From Rhizopus sp. PT2906 (taxonomy: Eukaryota > Mucoromycota > Mucoromycetes > Mucorales > Rhizopodaceae), in contig JAMYHX010000298.1 of the NCBI GenBank assembly GCA_025529335.1, positions 1 to 52,009 of the forward strand: DNA of 52,009 bases, in the 5' to 3' direction. The translations under genes were made by a program, and so were the position numbers. Positions within the stretch are counted from its first letter, which is position 1. Each line of letters opens with the position of its first letter. Under the pieces are notes generated by a model that was not told where the DNA came from, searched no databases, and saw nothing but the letters and a program-made list of their open reading frames with translations. Of this stretch, positions 1 to 12,000 are shown piece by piece.

Positions 1-524
1 CAACATGAATTTTGTTCTCACCATGGATGTATTTATTTTCGATCACAGGCGAATTTACTTTCCGGAAAGAGTGTATATCTACTTGAGCTTGTGCTGTGCT
101 CCTCTTTTATTGCTATAGAAACTATATCTAGACAACAACTAATGATAAAGGAGTGTCACTTTATGGCACTATATTGACAAAAAAGGGGAAGGGATAGGCC
201 GTTAAATTAAAGCTTAATTAACAGAAAAGTGTGTTCTAGTCATCAGTTCATTTATACAACAGCTTGCTCAAGTTCAATGCCTATCATCCTATCAAGGGTA
301 TTTGAATGCTAAAGTGAAATCCGCCGTGTCAAATATAATTAACCCAAGAAAGAGCCCAAAGGTATACCGCGATATCCTTCATGTAATAAAAGTTCATTTT
401 ACATTATCTTTAACTGAATATGAAAACTACACCCACTTTTAGCTGACAGATTATACGAGGGGCAATATTCCCAAGGTACGCCCGGGAATTGAAATTACTT
501 TTTTCTTCCCCTTACTACTTTTTC
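1..524. other. 5' edge of window, no gene recognised
   Basis: AT-rich DNA upstream of the prolyl-tRNA synthetase gene. I saw no convincing coding exon, RNA gene or repeat on either strand. It probably holds the promoter of the downstream gene and possibly the 3' flank of a gene outside the window. Confidence 0.5.
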
Positions 525-2443
525 ATGTTAAGACAAGCCCTTTTGAGTTCAAGAGTCAGGACTCAATATCAAACGATAAGGCATTTCTCTTTTGATGTAA
601 AGAAAAATATAATATACTTTTGTTCTGTCTTTATTGATATATATTATTTAGGGACGCAACAGATTGTCAAGCTACTTTATGCCTTCGACAAAAGACAAGG
701 CAACCAGTGACAGTTTACAAAGTCATGCTCTTTTACTGCAATCAGGAATGATTCGACAAAGTGGAGCAGGAATATATTCTTTACTGCCATTAGGACTTCG
801 AGTAATTGAAAAAATTGAGCAGATCGTCGATGAAGAGATGCGATCGATTGGCAGTCAAAAGTTGTCTTTACCTATTTTACTGAACCCTGACGACTGGAAA
901 AAGACTGGAAGATGGGATGGAGCAGCAGGCGAGGTATAAGACGCTTTAAGAAGTAATGAAAAGTTATTGACACCTACAAGTTCTTTCGTTTAAAAGATAG
1001 AAAAGAATCCGATTTACTTCTTGCACCAACGCACGAAGAAGAAATTACCCGTCTTGTAGCTCATGAGATACGATCACCTAAGCATTTACCCATTCGATTA
1101 TATCAAATTGGTCGAAAATACCGTGATGAGTTGCGCCCAAGAGCAGGTCTTTTAAGAGGCAGAGAATTCATTATGAAGGACCTCTATTCTTTTGATGACA
1201 GTGTAGAGGCTGCTTTTGAAACGTATGAGCAAGTGAGAGAGGCATACAAGAGAATCTTTACAAGAATCGGCGTACCTTTTGTTGTTGTAAGAAGCTAACA
1301 TGTTGTACTTTATGCAAAAGTTAATAGTTATTATAGGCAGAGGCAGATAGTGGCAATATTGGTGGATCAAAGTCCCATGAATACCATTTGGTCTCTCAAG
1401 TAGGCGAAGATACGTTATTAACGTGTTCAAGCTGCGGTTACACTGCGAATGAAGAACTTGCTGTTGGGAAACTAGCTACTACCAATCAACGATCTGACGA
1501 GACAAAAGAGAACGCAGTAACAGCATTGATCAAGAGCAGTGTAAGATTAAACCAGACTCCTATTGATGCCACAGTCGTATCTTATTACGAACCTAATGAC
1601 GCCAAAGAGGGCATTCAAGGGTATGCTGCAGTACTAACACCACCTGGACGAGCTGCCAATTTGTTAAAAGTGCAGACAAAGTTAAGCAAGCACTTGAAAA
1701 AGACGCAACAGCTAGGACAAGTGTCAACTATTGAAATGAAGATTTTATCAGAAGAAGTGTTAAAGAAAATTCCATCTAGCACTCTTGTTTCTCAACTTCA
1801 TTTGTTTTTGGATGACAGTATCTCAAATGTTGCTACTGATTCTTTATCAAGCAAGATCACAGTACACCCTGTCGATCATTTTAGAGTAGCAAAAGAGGGA
1901 GATCATTGCACCTCCTGCGACAATGAACTTTCGAGTGTCAAGGCAATCGAATGTGGTCACACATTTTATTTGGGTACAAAATATTCCAGTGCTCTTGACT
2001 GTGGCTATCGTAAACCCAATGGTGAGAAAGTATTTGCTGAAATGGGATGTTATGGCATTGGTATTACTAGATTATTAGCTGCTGTAGCTGAAGCACGTTA
2101 TGATAAGAGAGGCATTGTTTGGCCAAGAAGCTTAGCTCCATACAAGGTGTGCATTATACCAACTGATGATCGAAAGGCTGAGTTTAAGGAAATGGCAGAA
2201 AAAGTCTATGATAAGCTGAACAAGACCTTTAAGGGTGATATCGTAATTGATGATCGTCGATCAGGTTTTGGTGCCAAAATGAAGGATGCTGAATTAATTG
2301 GCTATCCTTTTACAATCGTGGTTGGTCAAAAGTCATTAACAGATGAATCATTGGTTGAACTTCATGAGCGAGTTCAGTGTCAAGAAAGTACAAAGAGTGA
2401 AGTTTGTCTTGATGACTTGGAAAAGGGCTTTCTTGTAGAATAA
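525..2443 (+). CDS. mitochondrial prolyl-tRNA synthetase (bacterial type)
   Basis: Class II aminoacyl-tRNA synthetase that charges tRNA-Pro, predicted to act in mitochondria. Modelled exons 525-596, 652-933, 981-1286 and 1337-2443 give 588 aa, and all three introns are phase 0. The first 24 residues (MLRQALLSSRVRTQYQTIRH...) are basic and lack acids, like a mitochondrial presequence. Exon 2 opens with the family signature RLSSYFMPSTK. Motif 2 is visible as RAGLLRGREF just before the end of exon 3, followed by ADSGNIGGS. The C-terminal anticodon-binding domain beg near VCIIPTDD. The editing-insertion-like middle contains HCTSCD and ECGHTFYLG. Short introns (55, 47 and 50 nt) split the catalytic half while exon 4 is long. 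The family call is firm. The start codon is chosen from the presequence and the first intron and is the least certain part. Confidence 0.92.
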
Positions 2444-2606
2444 TAAATAAACTGTACATATTAAACCTTTAATTACTTTTAATGTGCGCAGCAACGAGTT
2501 TCTCTTATCAATGACAAGTTGGACTTGTAACCACAGAAATTTTCTGATACTTAATAAAAATAAGCAAGTAGATTGCAAGGTTTCCCTTTTTTTAATATTC
2601 ATTTTT

Positions 2607-4753
2607 ATGGCTGATTTCAACATAATTCAAGATAGTCATTCACCTACGACATTAAGAGCAAGACTTGTAGCTTGTGATAATTGTAGACGTAAAAAAGTAT
2701 AAAGAACAGAAAAAAAAGCAAGGGCAATTCCGTAGCAGAAACTAATTATAAAAAAAGACAAAATGCAATGGACATCGTCCAAGTTGTGACAAATGTACTA
2801 GACTACACCAAACATGTTCTTATTCGCCAGCGAAGGATAGACAGAGAAAAATATCCAAAAAAGACCACATCAATATGCTAGAAAAGCGACTGGAGAAAAT
2901 GGAACAGTTGGTCACCTGTCCACAAGAAGAAGAAAAAAGAGACCAGTTGCCTAGTAAAGAGATTATTGACCATATTTTTGATCTTTACATTGAACTGTTT
3001 GCCATCTATCCATTGTGCATTGATATCAAAAGAATGAAGGAGTCAATAAAGAACAATACATATGACAGGTTCTTGTTGTACTCTCTTTTATCTACAGTTG
3101 CAAGGTGACAATATGTAGAAAACAATTATAAACTCCGTTGTTAATGCAAATGATTAGATTTTCTCCAAGGCAAGATATCAGACGTAAAAGCGATATATTT
3201 GCTGAAACTGCACATGAAATGATGTCAAGCGTCTTGGACAAAGTAGATTTTAATTATGTACAAGGTCTTATTATCTTGTCACTTTATCAGCTAAGTCATT
3301 TCAATGGATATAAAGCTTGGCTATATTCAACTATAGCTGTACGTATGGTATGTGAATTGGGGTTATACAAGGAAAAACTATTTGATGAAAGTCCTGGTAC
3401 AATCATCAGCGTGGAGCAATGGATGACATATGAATATGAACGAAGAGCATTTTGGATGACTAGTATGATGGATACCTATGGTGGTGCATGTACAGGAACT
3501 CCCATGTCACTCTATATAGAAGATTACAACTTGTTACTGCCCACAGACCTTAGCATAATAGAAACCAACGATGACTTTTATCAAGAGACATTTGACGGTA
3601 GCAGGCTTATTCATTATCATGTCATCCGTGACCCATTCACTCAAATGGCCGAAAATATTCAAGTCTGGCCACTGGACCCTAGATTACCTGAAAACCAAGC
3701 AAAACGTGAACAGATAGGAGTAGAATCATTTATCTCAAAAGCAAACGCAATATTAGGAATGATCGTACGCACCATCAACAGGCAACTTCACTCACAGGAT
3801 ACCCTCTGTTACTATAGACAAGGATCAGACTATTATAAACACGATAAAACTCTTGACGCGTGGCCAAATGACCTGCCTTTTAACCTAAGAGACACTCCTG
3901 CCAATGCAGAAAAACTTAAAGGAATGAGTCCTATCAAGCTGACTCAATACTTTGTGGTATAAATGATATATTGTATTTTAAGGATTTATTATCGAATTCA
4001 TTGTTCATATAGATGCACCTTATTCACTATGCTACTATTATATTACTAAATCGACCCGCTTTAGTAATGATAAATTCAATTAAGAAAGAAACAGATCAAG
4101 GGCTCATCAAGGCAGTTCATCAAAGCGCAGGAAAATGCATTGAGGCAGCAAATCGCGTGAGTTTGCTCCTGAAAACTATTCGTTGTAAAGCAGACCTTTT
4201 ACCATGCTATATTGGCTACCTGATCTATGTGACAGGTACTGTCATTGTGAGTGATCGATCCTTTATAGGTGGTCAAATAGACAATTCAAATATAGAAGAC
4301 TATCTTTATTATTTAAATGTAGAGACACAAAAAGAACTCCTTAAAATAGTCTAACAAGTCCTTGTTTAGGAATGCAAAACATATTGGGGAATAACTGAAA
4401 GGTTCTACTTTATGATTTATAATCTACATCTTCTTCAGCAAGTAGCATTTAATAGTTCACAAAAAGAAAAACAAGTCCCTTTTCCATCATCTTCTGTTGA
4501 AACCACTCTATCGGGGACGACACCTCTATTTGATCCAGCGACGACCAGTCATACCTCCACTGAAAGTGAATCACAGCATGAAGAAGAGGGACAGGTGAAT
4601 GATCTAGCCAAGTACACGACGCCTACTTTTGATGATCGTCAGCTAGACTATGATAATCTAGGTGGCTTTTTCTTACCTTTATCACATCCATTAGGAACCA
4701 TGTATACGAACGATGGAAGTTTTGATTTGTGGTTACAGAACCAGTTGAAGTAA
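2607..4753 (+). CDS. Zn2Cys6 fungal transcription factor
   Basis: Predicted nuclear DNA-binding regulator of 641 aa. Exons 2607-2696, 2758-3104, 3158-3956, 4013-4318 and 4370-4753. The binuclear zinc cluster is split by the first intron: CDNCRRKK at the end of exon 1 continues as TKCNGHRPSCDKC and TCSYS in exon 2, giving the six cysteines. A short basic linker and a heptad-like stretch (MLEKRLEKMEQL) follow, as expected for a dimerisation coiled coil. The rest (FRxxFW-like RRAFWMTSMMD, then HLIHYATIILLNRPALVM, then CKTYWGITERF) matches the fungal-specific transcription factor middle homology region. The last intron (51 nt) was placed at 4319 so that YLYYLN joins ECKTYWG; reading on through the intron gives a false tail. 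Target genes cannot be inferred. The C-terminus is Ser/Thr- and Glu-rich and could be an activation region. Confidence 0.9.
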
Positions 4754-4834
4754 ATAAAAGAAAAGAGCCCTTTTTTAGACAACCTTTTTTATTTCTCTTT
4801 CTTTTTCTTTTTATCTATTTTTGTTATCTAGCAA

Positions 4835-6711
4835 ATGTCAATATGTCCCGTATGGAAGTTACCGTCGTACTCATCCCTTTCAGCAGGTAAGAAGAAGGAA
4901 AAGCAGAAAAAATCATCTATTCACTTTGTACAGATGTCAATATCAATTTAGTGCAAAGCGATGAGCCACAGAGACATGTAGGCATATACTCTCCTGAACG
5001 CCTAGTGTTGGATCAGGAACTTTTCGATACCTTAAAGGTTTGAGTCTATATACTCTTGTCAAATGAAATTAACACATACCTTAGTCGTATGGCGATATAA
5101 AAATGGTGTATCCTTATGTATCATCTGGAATTACGATAGTCTCGTTTTTTGATCTGAAAGACGCCAAAAGAGCTAAAGCAGAAATGCAATCCACGTATTC
5201 TGACTATACATTACTTTATATAAAGCCCTGCTTCATAGGCGAAAGTATGAACGAAACTATATTTATTACCATGCGCAGCACAATTTCAGATAGACTGGAT
5301 GATTTCGATGCTATAGTAAAGAAGAAAAAGAAAAAAAAAAAAAGGCTAAATAGTACACATAAATTTGATGTATTTCTCTCTCTCTCTCTCTCTTTCTCTT
5401 TGTAGGAGTTTTTGTCGTACTTTGGATCTGTTCATGCAATCTCAGAAATGAAGTTGAATCCCTATTGTCGTATTGTCGCGCTTGAATATCACGATCAACG
5501 CTCTATCTCGAAGCTATATAATAGAATAAATATAAATGAATATGACGTAAGTTGTTCAATGCTATAAGAAAAGGAACCTTGACTCTAATTATTATTTCTT
5601 TTAGAAAATAACGTTTCATGTTTATGAAAGCATAGCCAAAGAGTTTGTTTGTGATTGCCGTTGGTTTAATATCAGCCCACCTGTCAAACCAAACTCTCCT
5701 GTAGTTACATGGTCTAATATTGTTGCAAAAACTCCTTGTGGAGACACTAAAGGACAAGCAAAAGTCAATCAAGAACTACCAAAGAGCAATAGTGAATTCA
5801 GTTTATTTTCAGTTGCTTCTACGTCAACAGACAATAGTAACTTGGTACATAGCAAACATACCACGGAACCGCTAGAGACAGAAACTTCGTTATTATCTAT
5901 ATCAAAATGTGAAGAATATGGAGGACATGAAGTCAGTTCAAGAGAATCTTTGTCAAAACCCTGCGTCAAAGAAATAGCCATTGAGAAAATTAGATCAGGT
6001 AAAGGCAATGCACTTTTGATAAAACCACCCTTCCTTTATAATCTCTCTTTGTATGTACAGGTCAGGATAAGAGAACGACATTTATGATTAGAAATATTCC
6101 AAACAAGTATACCCAGGTAATTTATAGTATGTTATTTCGTATAAAGTTATGACTAAGATGAGATTTTTATTAGAAAATGCTAAAGGACATGTTGGATGAG
6201 ACACACAAAAACACCTATGATTTTTTGTATTTACGCATGGATTTTAGAAATCATTGTAATGTTGGATACGCGTTTATCAACTTTATAGATCCCAAGTATG
6301 TGGTCTCAATCATGCATATGTAGACTTTACTTATGCTTTTATTCTTGTAGATCTGTGGTAACATTGGCAGGAAAGAAAATGGGCAAAAAATGGTAATTTA
6401 TATTCATATAAATGACAGAAGAAAAAGGGAGAGGCACACACTAAACGATTACGTAAGATAGGACCATGTTTAATTCTGAAAAGAGACTTTCTATATCTTA
6501 TGCGGCTGTGCAAGGCAAAGAAGCATTAATTCAAAAATTTAGAAATTCGCATGTCATGGCAGAAGAAGAGGCCTATCAACCCAAGATATTCTACTCATTT
6601 GGTTCTCTTCAAGGCCAAGAACAACCATTCCCCAAGCCAAATGCTGCTTATCAGAAGAGACAATATCGTTATCAATCTGGCAGTAGTGGTAGTACAAAAA
6701 AGTCAAGATAA
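4835..6711 (+). CDS. Mei2-like RNA-binding protein with three RRMs
   Basis: 463-aa protein from nine short exons: 4835-4886, 4934-5037, 5085-5315, 5406-5546, 5605-5998, 6061-6116, 6174-6295, 6351-6392 and 6462-6711. The C-terminal domain is the diagnostic Mei2-type RRM: RTTFMIRNIPNKYTQ, then LRMDFRNHCNVGYAFINF, then W..FNSEK...ISYAAVQGK. Two weaker RRM-like units precede it (SYGDIKMVYPY...ITIVSFFDL and EFLSYFGSVHAISEM...RIVALEY). In fission yeast Mei2 is a meiosis-promoting RNA-binding protein; a similar developmental or sexual role here is inference from the family. The protein is shorter than S. pombe Mei2. A (CT)n run lies in the 90-nt third intron. The C-terminal domain identification is strong and the first exon is the least certain. 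Confidence 0.88.
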
Positions 6712-6749
6712 TTTTTTTCCCCTTTGCTTTTTTTCTCCCTTTATTTGTT

Positions 6750-8064
6750 ATGTCAGACAACAATAAACACTCATCAGCTCAGATTCCTGTGGGACTCATT
6801 GCTTGTCAAAAAGACACTTTTGCTCAGGAACTGTCAACCGTGTGTATTGAATGCACAGATAGACCTAATAAGCATGGGTTTTATGAGATTAAGCTACAAG
6901 ACACAGGTAGATCACACAGAATACAAGAGTTTTTCATTAGCCAACATTATTTTTTAAGTCTTGTTCCCCGAAGGCGGTGGACAACCCTCAGATACTGGTT
7001 TCATAGACAATGTTCAAGTATTTCAAGTTGAGCGTCGAGGACTTGCTCATGTTCATTTGACTAAGGCACCAGTGGAGGTAGGAAAAACGGTTCATGTTAA
7101 AGTTGATTGGGACCTTCGTTGGGATCATATCCAACAGCACAGTGGTCAGCATTTATTAAGTGCAGTTCTCGAAAGGGAACCGTATAATCTCGATACATTG
7201 TGTTGGAACCTTGGCAAGAAATACAGCTACGTTGAGGTTCCTGCAGGCAAGCAAGCAGTAAAGATAACTCCCGAGCTACTCAACTCTGTGGAAAAGGCAG
7301 TCAATCGACTCATTCTTGAGGATGCGCCAGTGATAGTCCATGTACAAGAGCATGATGAAGACAACAAACCTGATAGTTTACCAGATGATTACACAGGTGG
7401 TGGTGTTATCCGCACAATTGAAATCAAGGGTCTTGACTTAAATCCTTGCTGCGGCACTCATGTCTCTCGTCTTGGTCAACTTCAATCAATGAAGCTCCTT
7501 CATACCGAAAATGTCAGAGGAGGAAACGTGCGTATCTTCTTTCTGTTCGGACAACGTGTCCTTGATTTCTTGGATGCTAGCTATACCATCACTCGTCGTC
7601 TGACCAACCTCCTGTCAGGACCACAGGAAAGCTTTATCGAAAACGTACAAAAGATACAACAGCAGAGTCGAGATCATATGAAGAGGGCTAAGCGACTATT
7701 GGAATCATTGGCTAAATATACAGCTGATGAAGTGAGTGAAGCCTTGAAAGAGAATCAATATGCTATAGTGTACAAAGAAGAAGGCGACATGGACTTTTTG
7801 AGCATGGTTGCCAATATCATCAAAGATAGAAAACTAATAGATGAACATGATCAAAAGGTCGTCATCCTGGCAGCAGGAGATAAGAAACAGGGTGGACCTA
7901 TTATTGTTACAGGAAGCGATAATGATCTAGTACAAAAGATAGGCAAGATCATCACTTCCACCCTGAGCGGTGTCAAAGGTGGTGGCAAGGGTCGATGGCA
8001 GGGACGAGCTCAAAGCTGGAGCGAGATTGACAAACTGCAGTCAGCCGTGTCATCTGCATTTTAA
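6750..8064 (+). CDS. AlaX-type alanyl-tRNA editing protein (AARSD1-like)
   Basis: 420-aa trans-editing factor that hydrolyses mischarged Ser-tRNA(Ala), related to the editing domain of alanyl-tRNA synthetase. Exons 6750-6906 and 6959-8064, with a 52-nt phase 1 intron that joins KLQDT to VLFPEGGGQPSD, the conserved first motif. The two zinc/catalytic motifs are intact: HIQQHSGQHLLSA (HxxxH) and CCGTHV (CxxxH). The C-terminal part ends in a glycine-rich GGGKGRWQGRA segment like the end of AlaRS-family proteins. Length is close to animal AARSD1. It lies 38 bp downstream of the Mei2-like stop in the same direction, so intergenic signals are very compact. Confidence 0.94.
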
Positions 8065-8342
8065 ATTAGAGGCGACGTCACATTTCCATTTTTGGAGCCT
8101 TGCTCTTTGTGAGTTTCAAAAACGAGAGATATCAATAAAAAAAGAACTTTTTTTCAGTGTGGTTGCTGAACTAATAAACTTGTAAGTGATTTGACATTTG
8201 TCAAATATTGAACATAAACAAAAAAAAAGGAGGCCTAGAAAAAGAAGAAGAATAGCTAATCAGTTTATTATAATTTCAACTTTATTTTACAATTCAACTT
8301 TAATCATACACATACACACACACATTTATAAAACAGCCTAAT

Positions 8343-8939
8343 ATGCCAGTCAAAGAATTCAACCAACCTTATCCTGTTATTGATACAGATCCTCACTTCT
8401 CCCGTGTTGTTAGCTACTTTAGACCTTCAGATTATGCTGCATGGGCAGCTGGTACTGCTGCTGCCCCTGCCTTGTTATTAGGAATGGAGAAAATGAACCC
8501 TGTTGGATCAGCTCGTAGCTTGCGCATGCCTCTTCGTCTTGCTACCGTATTCGGTGCTGTCGGTGGCTTTTTGTATGCTTACCAATGTAGTAGCTGTAAG
8601 TTAGAGTAAAGACATTAGTACCATGTTTAATAATAATCTATACATTAGTCCGTTTCTGGGGTTGGACTGAAAATGCTGCTGAAATTGCCAAGGATAAAGC
8701 TGAAATGGCTCAACGCTTAAAGGAAGGAAAAGCATTGTATGGAGATAGCTACATGCCTGAACACATTCAGGATACCTCTGCCAGAACCTCCAGATATTCA
8801 CAATTGAAGTTTGGTAAATATTAGGGAAATACAAAAGAGAAGTATATTCATTATATTATCAATAGGTGCCATCCCATGGTTCAACTTTGCTAATCACAAC
8901 AACCACGGAGTTGATACCTCAAAATACACTGAAGCTTAA
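8343..8939 (+). CDS. NADH:ubiquinone oxidoreductase 21-kDa-type accessory subunit
   Basis: 163-aa protein from exons 8343-8595, 8649-8813 and 8866-8939 (phases 1 and 1). The N-terminal half (QPYPVIDTDPHFSRVVSYFRPSDY, followed by a hydrophobic Ala/Gly-rich helix and a second hydrophobic segment LATVFGAVGGFLYAY) matches the fungal complex I 21-kDa subunit N-terminal domain. The C-terminal part (FRFWGWTENAAE...IPWFNFANHNNHG) matches the family's C-terminal domain. Two candidate membrane helices fit a mitochondrial inner-membrane accessory subunit. The role (structural subunit of respiratory complex I) is taken from the family. A CA microsatellite lies just upstream of the start. Confidence 0.88.
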
Positions 8940-9089
8940 AAAAATAAAATAGGTTTTTATTTTGCAAAGAAGAGGGAAGGTTTTTTTTGAATAAGAATAC
9001 TCATTACAGTTGTTATTAAAGATATATGTGTGTGTGTTTGCAAAGTCTAGTAATAAAAGAAAGGAATGATTATTGTTTGAATGGATAAA

Positions 9090-12000
9090 TTAATGTTGTT
9101 GATTTGGTATACGACTTGTGCGTTTACGGTATTGACGATGGTTATGCTCTCGTTCCAATTTGGAGACATGATGTTTACCATTGCAACACATACGAACATC
9201 TTCCAGTGGTTCGTCTTCATAATCACCATTGGCTGTATTCTCTGTTCCATATGTTGCAGTAGCTGTACTCGTTGAGGGCTGATAAAACATGTCATGTAAT
9301 CGACGGAAGCTAGGTCTTTCTAATATTGAGCCACTTGCACCACTTGATACAGATTTGACATTGTTGGTATTATTAGGTCTATTGTCCCCAACTGATCCAG
9401 AGCTTAATTCGTTGTTACGTACAAGCAAGTGTGATATAGACTACATAAAGGAGTTATTATAATGTTTTATATAATAAAAGATGAATTACCTCAAACCAGG
9501 TATCGTGCTTTTCAAGAGTAGGAGCAGTCAACTTGAGTTGACGATGGCTTGTCTGAATCAACAGACTGACATTAGGCAATCCGCTAGGAGTCGTGGAATA
9601 ATCAGGTACGACCGTAATATTTTCAATAAGTGCTATCACACAAAAAGATCAGCTTTATCTCACCTCTTTTATGCTCATTATTTCACTTACCACTCTTTGC
9701 TTTGGTTTCAGTACCGTCGACTCCAGGTGCCTTATTGGACCAATAAAGTGTACGGGTATAGGGATGAATCCAGAAGTAGCGTTGATGTCTCTTTTCTGAG
9801 ATACCGCCACCCATGGCGTTTCTCGTGTACTTCCATAGCCAGTCACCAATCATGGTCTTTGTGATCAAGCTGATCATCAATGGGTCCGTTGCGTTCGTAC
9901 TGCGATTGTCAAAGTGTGATGAGGCAATAGAATGCAGCTGTTCATTGGTATTGGCAGTAGATAAACTAGACATGCTAGCAGCGCCTCTATGTAAAGACTG
10001 TTGAGGTTCACCTTCTGTTTCGGGCATCTTGCCCTTGCTCAATCTATTAGGTGATACAGCTCTGTTCAATAGTGCTGCTGGTGGAGGATTAGAAGGACGT
10101 TGAGGAATATTGTTTTCACTCCACACTTGCTCTTCAGGCTCCTGATCAAATACAATAGAAGGACCATCAGCCAAATCTGGAAGAGCACGTTCCTTTTCGA
10201 CAGTTTGAATAGATGTAGCGATAACCTCTCTAGGAACTTGAATAGCAACATTACCAAAGCCATTATCTTCTTCTTCTTCTTGTTCTTCTATATCATCTGG
10301 TTTTTCAGCTGAGCTAACAAGAACAGAGTCTCTACGAGAGGCGTTCTTGTCGTCATTGGCCTTGGATAGTGCAGCAGCGACAGCAGCAGCGATCATTGCG
10401 TCTGCTTCTTCCTTGGTAAACAACTTGCTTTCTGCTCCATCCTTATCATAAACCCTTGTTTCATTTTCGGTAGGCTTTGCTTCCATTAGAGCATGAATAG
10501 ATGTAGGCTTGGAGCCAAACATTGAGTCTGCACGTGACATGTGTGGTGTCAATGGCTTCTTGTGAATAGAATCTTCTGTCATCTTGAGATTATGACGAGA
10601 TCCAGGCTCATTCAAAGCAGCAAGACTTGACAATGTATTTCTGCTCGAGGGCTTTGACTGAGCAATATCTGAAGCAGCATCGTAATAGAATGAATCATTG
10701 TCTTCATCATCAGAGAATGGACGGTAAGTTGATGGAGAAGCAGACAGAGGCAAAGGTAAGATAGGTGGTCTTTGAAGCATGTCTGTATCATACTGCACTT
10801 GCGCATCTTTGGTTTCAATCATGCTTGTCTGGGTTTCAGCATCAGTACTTTCAACATGGTGCTGTACAGAAGAATCAACAGAGTCTTTGGTTTCCGTCTG
10901 TGTAAGCATCTCATGTGCTTCGATCTCAGTCTGTGTAGACACTTCTACCACTTGGCTATCCTCTGTTTGAGTAGAAAGTGACGTTGTGGGTGTAGGCATC
11001 GTCTGGACAGACTCTTCAATTCCTTTTGGCTTTTCTTCTTCTTCTGTCTGCACCAAAATTTCAACCGCTGACTTGGAGGTACTGACATCATCTGTTTGTA
11101 TGGACATTTCGATACCTACAGTCTTGGGTTCGGCCTCTGTCTGAATAGAGGCATCCACTGCTACCTTTGGTTCATCTAATGAGGATGAGTCATCCGTTTG
11201 TGTCGACAAGGATGCGGTGGGAACAGCATGTGTTTGTACAAGACAATCGACGCCTTCGGGCTTGGGTTCCGTTTGAATGGAAATTTCAACACCTGATTTG
11301 GTTGGCAACAGGGATCCCACGGCAGCAGCTGCACCAGCGACCAAACCACCTGCGAGTTGCTTGATAGGACTTGTCTCTGATGAGGATTTGTCAAGCTTAT
11401 CATCTAAAGAAGGAAGTACTGATTCAATATGAACAGGATCTGTATTCACTTCTGCATCTACAGCGACTGGCTTCTGGGTCATTTGACTTTGAGATAACTC
11501 TGACGACAGTGTGGTGAATCCCACAGAGGGTGCATTTTCAAAGGGAGAAGCAGGAGCATCACTTTCGCTTGCACTATCATCTCCGCTGTTGTCTGACATG
11601 GAAGAGTAGGAGTAGACAGAATCGTTATCTGCATGACGAGAAGAGGCGTTCTTGAACTTTCCACGTCTTGAGGCTGAGTCACCTGTCTTTCTACCTCGTC
11701 TCTTTGCAGAAGAAGTAGATGCTTTATGAGGGCGTCTGCCGTCATCTTTTGAACCCAGATGAGAAGAAGAAGAACGCACGGGCCTGGCATCTACCCAAAG
11801 ACGTGGATCATTTTGTAACTGTTCGATCGTCTCCTGGGACTCAGCCAGCAGTTTTTTGAGTTCGAACTTTTCTGTCTTTTCCTTATGAAGGTTCGAACGC
11901 AAGTTGGAGACCATACGATGAGCGTGGGCCAAAGAGGTTTTCAGTGTCTCTACTTCCATCGCTTGACTGCGTGATGTTGGCAGTTGTTTAGGTGAAGGTG

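Noticed and set aside
4319..4354. Continuation of the Zn2Cys6 frame to a stop at 4352
   Set aside because: A 51-nt intron with a CTAAC branch site fits better and joins YLYYLN to the conserved KTYWG segment.
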